Position numbers and translations under genes: made by a program
In this document: positions 1 to 6,923 of the stretch, piece by piece
How the letters are laid out: each line of letters starts with the position of its first letter
Position numbering within the stretch: the first letter of the stretch is position 1
The notes under the pieces: model-generated
Seen by the model: the letters and a program-made list of their open reading frames with translations, nothing else
The model's database searches: none
Told to the model about the DNA's origin: nothing
Source: CAZZCN01 sp964652975
GTDB taxonomy: Bacteria; Bacillota; Clostridia; Saccharofermentanales; UBA5734
Direction of reading: 5' to 3'
Length of the DNA: 8,325 bases
NCBI GenBank assembly: GCA_964652975.1
Contig: CAZZCN010000104.1
Span: 1-8,325 of the forward strand

Positions 1-14
1 GTCATAAAAATGAC
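1..14 (-). terminator. Possible terminator stem after the DUF368 gene (cut by window edge)
   Basis: A perfect 5-bp inverted repeat (GTCAT / ATGAC) with a 4-base loop lies three bases past the stop codon of the minus-strand transporter gene. It could be the tip or the whole of a transcription-terminating hairpin. The bases beyond it, where a U-tract would lie, are outside the window. The stem is short and AT-rich, so this is only a candidate. Confidence 0.25.
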
Positions 15-17
15 TTC

Positions 18-902
18 TTAAGGCTCCTCTACATTGAATTTCTTGCCGAGTCTCTGGAATATATAGGAAATGACAATTCCTGTAAAAATCATAACAAGGC
101 TAAGAACTATGCTTATTATATCGCTACTCGTAGCTGATTTAGTAAAAATACTGTAAACGTCCTCGGGCAATCCTGATCTTAAAATAATACTGAATACAGA
201 GCCTAACATAAATCCAAATACCATGAAGTATCCAACACTTCGGAACTTTGTGAATATAAATTTCGTAAATCTGGAGAAGAGAATCAAACCAGTGAAGAAG
301 CATATGGCAACAGGAAGCATTGTAACGACGTCAAAAGCGGCAGTGGCATTTAGCATCGGACGATAAACACCAAGCATCATCAGTACCAACGAAACGCTCA
401 TACCGGGTATCATTCCGGTTATGCCGGCAATAGCTCCGCAAAGTGAAAAATAAATTACATCAGTCTTGTCTACGCCTACTTGAGCGCCGGAATTTGCAAT
501 CAATCCAATAGTTACAGCAAAAGCAAGTGCACATATCGTACCAATAAGATATTTCTTCTTAAAACCCAGCTTGTTGGCTTCTGTGAAAACCGCCGGCAAG
601 CTTCCGACTATCAAGCCGATAAACAACGAAAAGGCAGGTGCAGGATAGTTCTCAAAAAACCATTCTAAAATTTTAATAAAACCGGCGATGCTTACAACCG
701 CACCAATACCCATTGGAAGAAGATAAAAAAAGTTCTTCTTGAAGTTCTTGAAAGGAGCGGAGATAATATTGATAAGATTATCATAAATCCCCATCATAAC
801 AGCCATTACACTTCCGCTGACCCCCGGAGCTATTATGCTGATACCCAGCATGGAACCACATAACATCCTGTAAAAAAAATTGCTTGTTGCACTTGTGTTC
901 AT
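18..902 (-). CDS. DUF368 (PopT-type) polyprenyl-phosphate transporter
   Basis: This 294-residue, almost wholly hydrophobic protein is a polytopic membrane protein of the DUF368 family. Family members, named PopT, have been shown to return undecaprenyl phosphate across the cytoplasmic membrane so that it can be reused for peptidoglycan and other envelope polymers. The family signature is duplicated: residues 20-40 (P26-G27-V-S29, M36, G38, Y40) and 160-180 (P166-G167-M-S169, M176, G178, Y180) match at a constant offset of 140 residues, showing the internal repeat typical of the family. The length is normal and both ends are present. The ATG at 902 is preceded on the minus strand by a GAGGA ribosome binding site about 8 bases upstream, which supports this start. 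A TATAAT-like -10 box on the minus strand at 933-938 may drive it. It is divergent from the Nudix gene and apparently monocistronic within the window. The family call is firm; the lipid substrate is inferred from characterised homologues. Confidence 0.9.
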   Translation of the reverse strand: MNTSATSNFFYRMLCGSMLGISIIAPGVSGSVMAVMMGIYDNLINIISAPFKNFKKNFFYLLPMGIGAVVSIAGFIKILEWFFENYPAPAFSLFIGLIVGSLPAVFTEANKLGFKKKYLIGTICALAFAVTIGLIANSGAQVGVDKTDVIYFSLCGAIAGITGMIPGMSVSLVLMMLGVYRPMLNATAAFDVVTMLPVAICFFTGLILFSRFTKFIFTKFRSVGYFMVFGFMLGSVFSIILRSGLPEDVYSIFTKSATSSDIISIVLSLVMIFTGIVISYIFQRLGKKFNVEEP

Positions 903-932
903 ATTGTCGTCCTCGCATTAAATTCTAAATTT

Positions 933-938
933 ATTATA
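933..938 (-). promoter_or_regulatory. Possible -10 box of the DUF368 gene
   Basis: Read on the minus strand, this is an exact TATAAT about 31 bases upstream of the transporter start codon. No good -35 hexamer lies 16-18 bases further upstream and there is no extended TG motif. In this AT-rich spacer an exact hexamer can occur by chance, so the call rests only on sequence and position. Confidence 0.3.
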
Positions 939-1044
939 TTAAAAATTTACACCTCGAAGATAGAGATAGCAAACTTCTAACCTGATAGATTGTAACATAA
1001 TATGATTAATAAAAACAACAAGAAGTTGGGCAGGACAAATAAAG

Positions 1045-1073
1045 TGGAGCTTATAAAACCAAAGTGATATAAT
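1045..1073 (+). promoter_or_regulatory. Sigma-A promoter of the Nudix gene (extended -10)
   Basis: An exact TATAAT -10 box at 1068-1073 is preceded by the extended element TGA at 1065-1067. With a 17-base spacer the -35 hexamer is TGGAGC (1045-1050), a 3/6 match to TTGACA, so the extended -10 probably carries the promoter. Transcription would start near 1080, leaving a short leader before the AGGGAG ribosome binding site (1101-1106) and the ATG at 1116. The 13-base core AAAGTGATATAAT also occurs at the promoter at 1804-1832. Confidence 0.6.
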
Positions 1074-1115
1074 TAGAATTGTACGGACATCATTTCAAAA
1101 AGGGAGTTCAAAAAA

Positions 1116-1637
1116 ATGGAACTTTGGGATATTTATGACAGGGACCGCATAAGAACCGGCAAAACGATGGAGAGGGGCAGCCCTTATCCGGAGGGAGCAT
1201 ATCACCTGGTTGTGCATGTATGTATTTTTAACACGAAAAATGAAATGCTAATCCAGCAGCGCCAGCCATTCAAGGATGGCTGGTCGAACAAGTGGGATGT
1301 AACAATGGGCGGAAGCGCAGTTGCAGGGGATTCAAGCCAGAAGGCGGCAGAGAGAGAACTGCTCGAAGAGCTCGGATACAAGACTGATTTCGATAATATA
1401 CGCCCACATATAACTGTATATTTCGAACCCGGCTTTGACGATTACTACCTGATAGAAGATGACGTCGATATCACCAAATTGAAATTGCAATATGAAGAGG
1501 TTCAACAGGTGAAGTGGGCAACAAAAGATGAAATTCTCGAGCTTCTCGAGAACGGGGATTTCATCCCATACTATAAGAACTTCATTGAACTGCTGTTCGA
1601 CATGCGAAAACGGTACAGTGCGCGGAGAAAACAATAG
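1116..1637 (+). CDS. Nudix hydrolase
   Basis: A 173-residue cytoplasmic Nudix-fold enzyme, expected to hydrolyse a nucleoside-diphosphate-linked or similar pyrophosphate substrate using divalent metal. The Nudix box runs from G66 to Y88 and contains the catalytic R80-E81-x-x-E84-E85-x-G87 core. The first glutamate of the consensus G-x5-E is aspartate here (D72), a conservative change. The N-terminal part (ELWDIYD, then GAYHLVVHV, then QQRQPFKDGW with WDVT before the box) resembles the group often annotated as isopentenyl-diphosphate-isomerase-like Nudix proteins. It lacks the cysteine motif of true type-1 isomerase, so isomerase activity is unlikely. The ATG is preceded by AGGGAG with 9-base spacing. 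It stands alone between its own promoter and a 298-base intergenic stretch. Its base composition is richer in GC than the signalling genes downstream. The substrate cannot be read from the sequence. Confidence 0.9.
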   Translation: MELWDIYDRDRIRTGKTMERGSPYPEGAYHLVVHVCIFNTKNEMLIQQRQPFKDGWSNKWDVTMGGSAVAGDSSQKAAERELLEELGYKTDFDNIRPHITVYFEPGFDDYYLIEDDVDITKLKLQYEEVQQVKWATKDEILELLENGDFIPYYKNFIELLFDMRKRYSARRKQ

Positions 1638-1710
1638 GAAACCCGACTTTTAAACTTCGAAAACGTTGAAAGATTGACATTTATAGAATGGATAATGAAT
1701 TAATTTCAAC

Positions 1711-1786
1711 CTCTTGTAGCAAGAAGTCTCCCTTCAGCATTCTACCTTGCTCGCGATAGTGAGAAGATAAGGTGGAGGGATGAATC
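1711..1786 (+). ncRNA. Possible IS200/IS605 (TnpB-type) right-end guide-RNA scaffold, orphan
   Basis: This intergenic segment folds well on paper. An 8-bp stem pairs 1741-1748 with 1769-1776 (one G-U). Inside it a 5-bp hairpin pairs 1750-1754 with 1759-1763 around the loop GATA. The upstream TCCCT (1729-1733) can pair with AGGGA (1776-1780), competing at its edge with the main stem or forming a longer-range pairing. The layout AGAAGTCTCCCTTC, then a hairpin, then GGAGGGATGAATC resembles the conserved 3' ends of clostridial IS605 orfB elements, where the sequence is both the transposon right end and the guide-RNA scaffold used by TnpB. No tnpA or tnpB is present in the window, so this would be a decayed end, a MITE-like derivative or a free-standing RNA. 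The resemblance is from memory, not from a database match; a Nudix transcript 3' structure is the alternative. Confidence 0.4.
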
Positions 1787-1803
1787 ATTGCTAAAAATAT
1801 ATA

Positions 1804-1832
1804 TTAACAATGCAAATGGAAAGTGATATAAT
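1804..1832 (+). promoter_or_regulatory. Strong sigma-A promoter of the c-di-GMP signalling operon
   Basis: TTAACA (-35, 1804-1809, 5/6 match) is followed after exactly 17 bases by TATAAT (-10, 1827-1832), with the extended TGA element at 1824-1826. This is the best promoter in the window. Transcription would begin near 1839, giving a leader of about 95 bases before the response-regulator gene. The -10 box is the left half of a perfect 16-base AT palindrome at 1827-1842. A second, weaker extended -10 (TGATATATT, 1892-1900) without a good -35 lies closer to the gene. Confidence 0.7.
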
Positions 1833-1935
1833 AATTATTATAATATTAAATTAGTAACACTTTGAAATTTACCATATTTATGATGATTTTCTGATATATT
1901 AATTGTGCAGACATGTTAATTTGAGGGGCGCAATG

Positions 1936-2988
1936 ATGGCTAATATTTTAGTAGTTGACGATGAGAGAAGTATCAGGAGTACTTTTGAGATATTTCTAAA
2001 AAAAGAAGGACACGTTGTATTTTTAGCGGAAGAAGTTAATTCAGCAAAAGAAATAATCGTCAAGCACGAAATTGATTTGGTAATCACGGATATAATAATG
2101 CCGAAGCATACAGGAATCGAACTGCTTACTGAAATAAAGTCTAAAAAGCCTGATGTTCCAGTAATAATCATGACAGGCGAGCCAACAGTTGAAACTGCAA
2201 AGGACGCTGTAAGATACGCCGCAAACGACTACCTTATAAAGCCGGTCTCCAAGGCTGATTTATTAAGGTCAATAAAATATGCCCTAGAGAAAAAGAAGTT
2301 AATCGATGATAAAACCAATTTGGAAATTGAGAATAAAAAGTATCGCGAAAATCTTGAAAGCATGGTAAACATGAAAACACAAGCATTGCAAAAAGCGATT
2401 AATGGTACTGTCGAAACAATTGTCAAAATATTAGAGAAGAAAGATCCGTATACTGCTGGTCATGAAAGAAGAGTCGGAGATCTTTCACTTGCTATTGCAA
2501 AAAAACTGAATTTGAGTGAAGAGCAGCAGAAACAAATGTATTTCGCCGGTTATTTACACGATATCGGCAAACTTTTAATACCTTCTGAGATTTTATCAAA
2601 ACCAGGGAAATTGACAGAAGGCGAGTTTTGCGTTATTAAGGAGCATGTCAGGAATGGTTACGAGTTGACAAAAGGCATGGAATTGTCTTGGCCTATATCC
2701 GATATTATTATGCAGCACCATGAACGACTAAATGGAAGTGGCTATCCGAAAGGAATCAAAGCAGATGAGATAGAAATTGGTGCACGAATCCTTGCTGTAT
2801 CTGATGTTATTGAAGCTATGACTTCTCATAGACCATACAGACCGGGAATGGGTATTGAAATTGCACTTGATGAGATAGAAAGCAATGCAGGAATACTTTA
2901 TGATATAGATGTTGCAAAAGCAGCGATTGAGCTTTTTAATATAGATGAATTTGAATATTCAACCGGCACACACTCTTTATTGATATAG
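1936..2988 (+). CDS. Response regulator with HD-GYP domain (cyclic di-GMP phosphodiesterase)
   Basis: A 350-residue cytoplasmic two-domain regulator of the RpfG type. The receiver domain (about 3-118) has the acidic pair D8-D9, phospho-acceptor D52, switch T80 and lysine K102, with the GEPTVETA segment common in NtrC-like receivers. A helical, charged linker (about 119-155) leads into an HD-GYP domain (about 155-340) with H176, H208-D209 in HDIGK, H237, H261-H262, G269-Y270-P271 and D290, the residues expected for metal binding and hydrolysis of c-di-GMP. All look intact, so an active phosphodiesterase controlled by phosphorylation is likely. An in-frame TTG at 1903 would add 11 residues, but GAGGGG at 1923-1928 sits 7 bases before the second of two adjacent ATGs. 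The protein then begins MANILVVDD as receivers do, so 1936 is chosen (1933 is the alternative). The kinase gene follows after 11 bases and is the probable partner. Confidence 0.93.
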   Translation: MANILVVDDERSIRSTFEIFLKKEGHVVFLAEEVNSAKEIIVKHEIDLVITDIIMPKHTGIELLTEIKSKKPDVPVIIMTGEPTVETAKDAVRYAANDYLIKPVSKADLLRSIKYALEKKKLIDDKTNLEIENKKYRENLESMVNMKTQALQKAINGTVETIVKILEKKDPYTAGHERRVGDLSLAIAKKLNLSEEQQKQMYFAGYLHDIGKLLIPSEILSKPGKLTEGEFCVIKEHVRNGYELTKGMELSWPISDIIMQHHERLNGSGYPKGIKADEIEIGARILAVSDVIEAMTSHRPYRPGMGIEIALDEIESNAGILYDIDVAKAAIELFNIDEFEYSTGTHSLLI

Positions 2989-2999
2989 GAGATAAGACA

Positions 3000-4943
3000 A
3001 TGAATATTATTTATAAGGATATTGTAATGAGGTCGCTAGATGCATATGCATACCACAAAATAATATGTGATGACAATGGCAAACCTGTAGACTACGTTTT
3101 TCTGGATGTTAATCCTGCGTATGAGAAGAATACAGGGTTGAAAAGTTCAGAAATAATTGGAAAGACGATTAAAGAAATTTTGCCGACCATTGGAGACGAC
3201 CCCATCGATTGGATTAAAGAATATGGCGCCGTTGCTCAAAGCGGAATAGAAAAGCGAATCAACGGATATTCTACTGTACTAAAAAGACATTACGATATAA
3301 AAGTGTATTCACCTGAGAAGAACTATTTTGTTACACTTTTTAGTGACTTAACAACATTGAATCAAAGCATGGAAGAAAATACTGTAAATCTAAATAAATT
3401 GAAGGAAAGCGAGGAAAGACTGCGTCTCTCACTGGATATTGTAAAAGCTGGGGTATGGGAGGCGAAGCCAGGAAGCAATATGATATGGGCTTCAACTCGG
3501 GTTTTACAGATATTTGGATTAGATTCCAAACGCGAATTTATCAGCATTGAAGAATTGGAAAGTTTGATTCATGAAGATGACAGAGGAAGGGCACATAAAG
3601 CTCTTGCAGATTTTCTTGCGAACAAGGGTAAATACGATATCCAATTTCGCATTAAGCCTTTTGGGGCAGAAAAATATAATTATGTACACTCAGTAGCTGA
3701 AAGACAATATACCGAACTGGGCAACGTGACAAAGATTATAGGTATTTTAATTGATACAACCCATCAAGTAGATTCAGAAAAGGAAAATTATGAAACTCAA
3801 GCCTTTCTAAAAGCCGCTTTCGAGAACAGTCAAGCCGGGATAGCCATTGCCGACGCACCGGATGGTAAACTTCGCTATGTCAACAAGGCCGGACTCTTAG
3901 TTAGAGGAGAGTCGGATGTAGAATTAGTAAAAGATGTTGATTACAATAAATATGTTGATACATGGAACATAATGCATCTGGACGGAACCCCGTATAGAAA
4001 CGAAGAAGTGCCGTTATCAAGGGCAGTACTTTTTGGTGAAGAGGTTAATGAAGAATTCATAGTTAGAAGAGACAATCATGAGGATAGATTTGTGTTGGCA
4101 AATGCTGCTCCGATAGTAGATAAAAATAATATAATAATAGCTGGAATTGTAGTCTTTCTTGATATAACGGACAAAAAAAAGATAGAAGCCGAAAAAGTAT
4201 TATTAGAGGCTCAAGCAAGAAACAATCAAAAATTAGAAGCAATAGGAACCTTGGCAAGTGGCGTTGCCCACGAAATTAACAATCCCATCAATGGTATTTT
4301 AAACTATGCACAAATAATTCGGGATTCAACAGAGCCAGAATCAGAAACAAATAATTTTGCAACCGAGATAATTCATGAAACGAATCGCGTTTCTGAAATT
4401 GTAAAAAACCTTTTAGACTTTTCCAGACAGTCTGGAAAGCAGCATAGTTATGCTCAAATAGATGATATTATAGGCAAAACGCTGTCATTGATAAGAACCA
4501 TATTTAAACACGATGATATTGATCTTGAAGTCAATATATCTAAAAACCTATCAAAAGTAAAATGTAGAAGTCAACAAATTCAGCAAGTGCTTATGAACCT
4601 TCTGACCAATGCAAGGGACTCACTAAATCAAAAATATCCAGAATATAATGCAAACAAAAAGATTAAAATTAACTGTATTCAGTACGAAAAAGATAAAAGA
4701 AAATGGGTCTCAATTGAGGTTTTAGATTTTGGGTTAGGGATGCCGAAAGATATTCAGGGTCGAATATTTGATCCTTTCTTTACAACAAAGGATAAAGATA
4801 AGGGAACTGGACTGGGCCTGTCCATCAGCCACGGGATTATTCAAGAGCATCATGGCAAAATTACCTTTGAAACCAAGGAAGGTGAATATACGAAGTTTGT
4901 CATAGAATTGCCATGTGATAATGGATGGGATAAAATTAAATAG
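3000..4943 (+). CDS. Soluble PAS-domain sensor histidine kinase
   Basis: A 647-residue histidine kinase without membrane segments, so it should sense a cytoplasmic signal. Three PAS-like modules are visible at about 10-120, 136-256 and 265-392; the first is the most divergent. A helical linker precedes the dimerisation domain with the phospho-accepting H424 in GVAHEINNP, a signature of the NtrB-like HPK4 class. The ATPase domain has the N box (N533, N537), G1 box D576-x-G578-x-G-M-P, F box DPFFTTK and G2 box G602-T-G604-L-G606, all intact. There is no attached receiver domain. The start ATG is supported by AGGAG at 2987-2991, which overlaps the stop codon of the upstream HD-GYP gene, with 8-base spacing. 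This translational closeness argues for one operon and a cognate pair in which the kinase phosphorylates D52 of the regulator. Ligands of the PAS modules are not evident; no LOV-type cysteine motif is seen. Confidence 0.93.
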   Translation: MNIIYKDIVMRSLDAYAYHKIICDDNGKPVDYVFLDVNPAYEKNTGLKSSEIIGKTIKEILPTIGDDPIDWIKEYGAVAQSGIEKRINGYSTVLKRHYDIKVYSPEKNYFVTLFSDLTTLNQSMEENTVNLNKLKESEERLRLSLDIVKAGVWEAKPGSNMIWASTRVLQIFGLDSKREFISIEELESLIHEDDRGRAHKALADFLANKGKYDIQFRIKPFGAEKYNYVHSVAERQYTELGNVTKIIGILIDTTHQVDSEKENYETQAFLKAAFENSQAGIAIADAPDGKLRYVNKAGLLVRGESDVELVKDVDYNKYVDTWNIMHLDGTPYRNEEVPLSRAVLFGEEVNEEFIVRRDNHEDRFVLANAAPIVDKNNIIIAGIVVFLDITDKKKIEAEKVLLEAQARNNQKLEAIGTLASGVAHEINNPINGILNYAQIIRDSTEPESETNNFATEIIHETNRVSEIVKNLLDFSRQSGKQHSYAQIDDIIGKTLSLIRTIFKHDDIDLEVNISKNLSKVKCRSQQIQQVLMNLLTNARDSLNQKYPEYNANKKIKINCIQYEKDKRKWVSIEVLDFGLGMPKDIQGRIFDPFFTTKDKDKGTGLGLSISHGIIQEHHGKITFETKEGEYTKFVIELPCDNGWDKIK

Positions 4944-4992
4944 AATCCTTGTGATTTAGGTTACAAACAAGACAAAGATCAATATCCGAAAA

Positions 4993-5021
4993 TTAAGACT
5001 GTTGTATTTTAGCGTTATAAA
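4993..5021 (+). promoter_or_regulatory. Possible internal promoter for the diguanylate cyclase
   Basis: TTAAGA (4993-4998, 4/6) and TATAAA (5016-5021, 5/6) are separated by 17 bases, with transcription expected to start near 5028, some 20 bases before the GTG start. The 103-base gap after the kinase shows no terminator-like hairpin, so read-through from the operon promoter is also possible. The match is moderate in AT-rich sequence. Confidence 0.35.
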
Positions 5022-5046
5022 TCAATTCTAATGAAGGTAATGAAAA

Positions 5047-6174
5047 GTGAAAACATTCAAATTGATTAACACTGATAAAATAGTTTATAAGAAATTCAGA
5101 AGCAGATTGATTTATGAGAATAGTAAACGGTTTTTATTAATACTTGGGTTCATAGTTTTTTCGCAAGTAGTATTCATTTTATTAGAGAATTTTAATATTA
5201 TCAAAAATCAAGACACTGTTTTCAAAGAAAGAATAATGGTGATGCTTATATGTCTAATTTTTTTGGGGTTGATAAAATATTTTAGCGGAAGCAAAAGAAA
5301 TGAAAAATCGAAATCAATTCTAGGAGTGGTTATTTCAGCTATTCAAATCTTATCAGTCTTTATTGGAGGTTATTTTAATACAATTATGTTTAGCAATAAG
5401 GACTATAGTTTCAGCGTTTATTTGCTAGTCGTATTTATTCTTTCGTTAACATATGTCAGCAACCCTTATTATTCCAGTGCATTGATATTAGTTTCTTTTT
5501 TAGGGTTAACGCTTTATACAAACAGTTATATAGTTCAGCTTTCATACTTCATCGGTGATTTTCTTATAGCAGTGATATTTGTGATTTTATTATGCATTGG
5601 GAATATTATGAACTTCAACGGGCAACTAAAACTCTTTCTACAAGAAATTGAGATATCAAAAGCAAATGCGAAATTAGAAGAAATATCTCAAACCGATGAA
5701 TTAACTGGAATCTATAATCGAAGAAAATCAGCAGATGTTATTAGCGAGAATATTGAAATTGCGAGTAGATATAAATATTGCTTTAGTATCGCACTGATAG
5801 ACATTGATAACTTTAAGACCGTCAATGATACCTACGGACATAATGTTGGAGATTTAGTATTACAGCAATTCGTCAACAATATCAAGAATATGTTGAGATC
5901 CACTGATATTTTAGGAAGATGGGGTGGAGAGGAATTTATTATAATTACTCCAAACTGCAAGGAGGACGAAGCATATTTTTTAGTAGAGCGATTACGCAAG
6001 AAAAACGAAGAGATTTATTTTCCTAAAGTCGGCAAAGTTACTTTTTCTGCGGGTATAAGTATATACGAAAACCAAGATGATTTCTCGAAATTAGTAGATA
6101 AGGCGGATAAGGCTTTATACGCAGCTAAAAATGAAGGCAGAAATCAGACGCAAATATTTCAGATAGATAAGTAG
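5047..6174 (+). CDS. Membrane-bound GGDEF diguanylate cyclase
   Basis: A 375-residue protein that should make c-di-GMP from two GTP. The N-terminal half carries six probable membrane helices (about 28-47, 62-79, 90-112, 120-137, 140-158 and 164-188) with only short loops, resembling a membrane sensor region but of no family I recognise. A short helical signalling segment (about 189-210) joins it to the GGDEF domain (about 205-372). The active-site loop is GGEEF (293-297), metal-binding D252 lies in IDIDNFK, and the RxxD inhibitory site R284-S-T-D287 sits five residues before the loop as in PleD, so product inhibition is expected. The start is GTG: no in-frame ATG occurs before the membrane region, and AAGG at 5034-5037 has 9-base spacing. 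The gene is markedly AT-rich. It follows the HD-GYP/kinase pair and would oppose its effect on c-di-GMP. Confidence 0.92.
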   Translation: MKTFKLINTDKIVYKKFRSRLIYENSKRFLLILGFIVFSQVVFILLENFNIIKNQDTVFKERIMVMLICLIFLGLIKYFSGSKRNEKSKSILGVVISAIQILSVFIGGYFNTIMFSNKDYSFSVYLLVVFILSLTYVSNPYYSSALILVSFLGLTLYTNSYIVQLSYFIGDFLIAVIFVILLCIGNIMNFNGQLKLFLQEIEISKANAKLEEISQTDELTGIYNRRKSADVISENIEIASRYKYCFSIALIDIDNFKTVNDTYGHNVGDLVLQQFVNNIKNMLRSTDILGRWGGEEFIIITPNCKEDEAYFLVERLRKKNEEIYFPKVGKVTFSAGISIYENQDDFSKLVDKADKALYAAKNEGRNQTQIFQIDK

Positions 6175-6215
6175 AGAACTTTATAGATTACATATATGAA
6201 AAGGTGGAAAAGAAT

Positions 6216-6917
6216 ATGAGTTACAAGAAAATATTAAAAATACTAAGTATAAGCCTCCTGGCTGTCTTGATAATTCTGTGTGGCGGATTTTACATCTATA
6301 CTTTAGACTATTACAGAGCAGACAGCACCGCACATGAAGTGATGGATACTTCATCAAATATTGAAACCTCCGGATATATGACAGTTTTCCGTGCAGCCAC
6401 AGATACGAACAAAAATGTCAGCTTGATATTCTATCCGGGCGGAAAGGTGGAGGCAATAGCTTATGCCCCCTTCCTAAAAGCCCTGTCAGACAAGGGTGTG
6501 ACTTGCGTCCTTGTTAAAATGCCGTTCAATCTTGCAGTTTTCAATATCAATGCCGCAGACAGCGTAATAAAGAAATTCCCGGAAGTCAAGAATTGGTATC
6601 TGGGCGGACACTCGCTAGGCGGAGCAATGGCCAGCAGCTATGTAAATAAAAACAGCGCTAAACTTCAGGGACTGATTTTGCTAGGAGCATATCCAATAAA
6701 CGACAGCACAATTCCGACACTGGCTATCTATGGCAGTGAGGATATAATGCTTGATACAAGCAAACTTGCTACCGTCGCAAATAAAATAGAGCTGGAAGGC
6801 GCCAACCACTCGCATATCGGCAACTACGGCGAGCAAAAAGGCGACGGGGTTGCCACTATGCCAAGGGAAGAGCAGCAGGCGAAAACCGTAGAAACTATTT
6901 TTAAATTTATTTCATAG
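6216..6917 (+). CDS. Membrane-anchored alpha/beta hydrolase
   Basis: A 233-residue protein with a basic N-terminus (YKKILK) and one hydrophobic segment (about 9-30) that acts as a signal anchor or uncleaved signal, putting the enzyme on the outer face of the membrane. The alpha/beta-hydrolase core shows the nucleophile elbow G131-H132-S133-L-G135, probable acid D176 after IYGSE, and catalytic H198 in GANHSH, followed by the IGNYGEQKGDG segment typical of a family of clostridial and bacillar hydrolases (Abhydrolase_5 type). The triad is complete, so esterase- or lipase-like activity is likely; the substrate is unknown. A GTG at 6204 would add four residues, but that codon lies within the AAGGTGG ribosome binding site (6201-6207), which is 8 bases before the ATG at 6216, so the ATG is preferred. 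The cyclase stop is 41 bases upstream with no terminator between, so co-transcription is possible, although this gene is clearly less AT-rich. Confidence 0.88.
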   Translation: MSYKKILKILSISLLAVLIILCGGFYIYTLDYYRADSTAHEVMDTSSNIETSGYMTVFRAATDTNKNVSLIFYPGGKVEAIAYAPFLKALSDKGVTCVLVKMPFNLAVFNINAADSVIKKFPEVKNWYLGGHSLGGAMASSYVNKNSAKLQGLILLGAYPINDSTIPTLAIYGSEDIMLDTSKLATVANKIELEGANHSHIGNYGEQKGDGVATMPREEQQAKTVETIFKFIS

Positions 6918-6923
6918 AAGGGC

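Noticed and set aside
1332..1634. Minus-strand open frame opposite the Nudix gene
   Set aside because: It has no recognisable domain and no good ribosome binding site, and lies wholly antisense to a clear Nudix domain; the same holds for other overlapping open frames opposite the kinase and the deacetylase linker.
1116..1637. Type-1 isopentenyl-diphosphate isomerase (idi)
   Set aside because: The N-terminal similarity is to the isomerase-like Nudix group, but the catalytic cysteine motif of true isomerases is absent and a nearly normal Nudix box is present.
1647..1672. Intrinsic terminator after the Nudix gene
   Set aside because: CTTTTAA can pair with TTGAAAG, but the stem is short, AT-rich, contains a G-U pair and has no T-run after it.
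1903..1935. TTG-initiated N-terminal extension of the HD-GYP regulator
   Set aside because: The added 11 residues are not receiver-like, and the GAGGGG ribosome binding site lies inside this stretch, correctly spaced for the ATG at 1936.
1638..1935. c-di-GMP riboswitch in the leader of the signalling operon
   Set aside because: The conserved GEMM elements, such as a GACGCAAAGC-like segment, were not found here or in the spacers at 4944-5046 and 6918-7145.
6204..6215. GTG start for the alpha/beta hydrolase
   Set aside because: The GTG is part of the AAGGTGG ribosome binding site that serves the ATG at 6216.
6279..6281. Lipoprotein attachment cysteine in the hydrolase (C22)
   Set aside because: The preceding residues I-L do not fit a lipobox, which needs a small residue directly before the cysteine; an uncleaved anchor is more likely.
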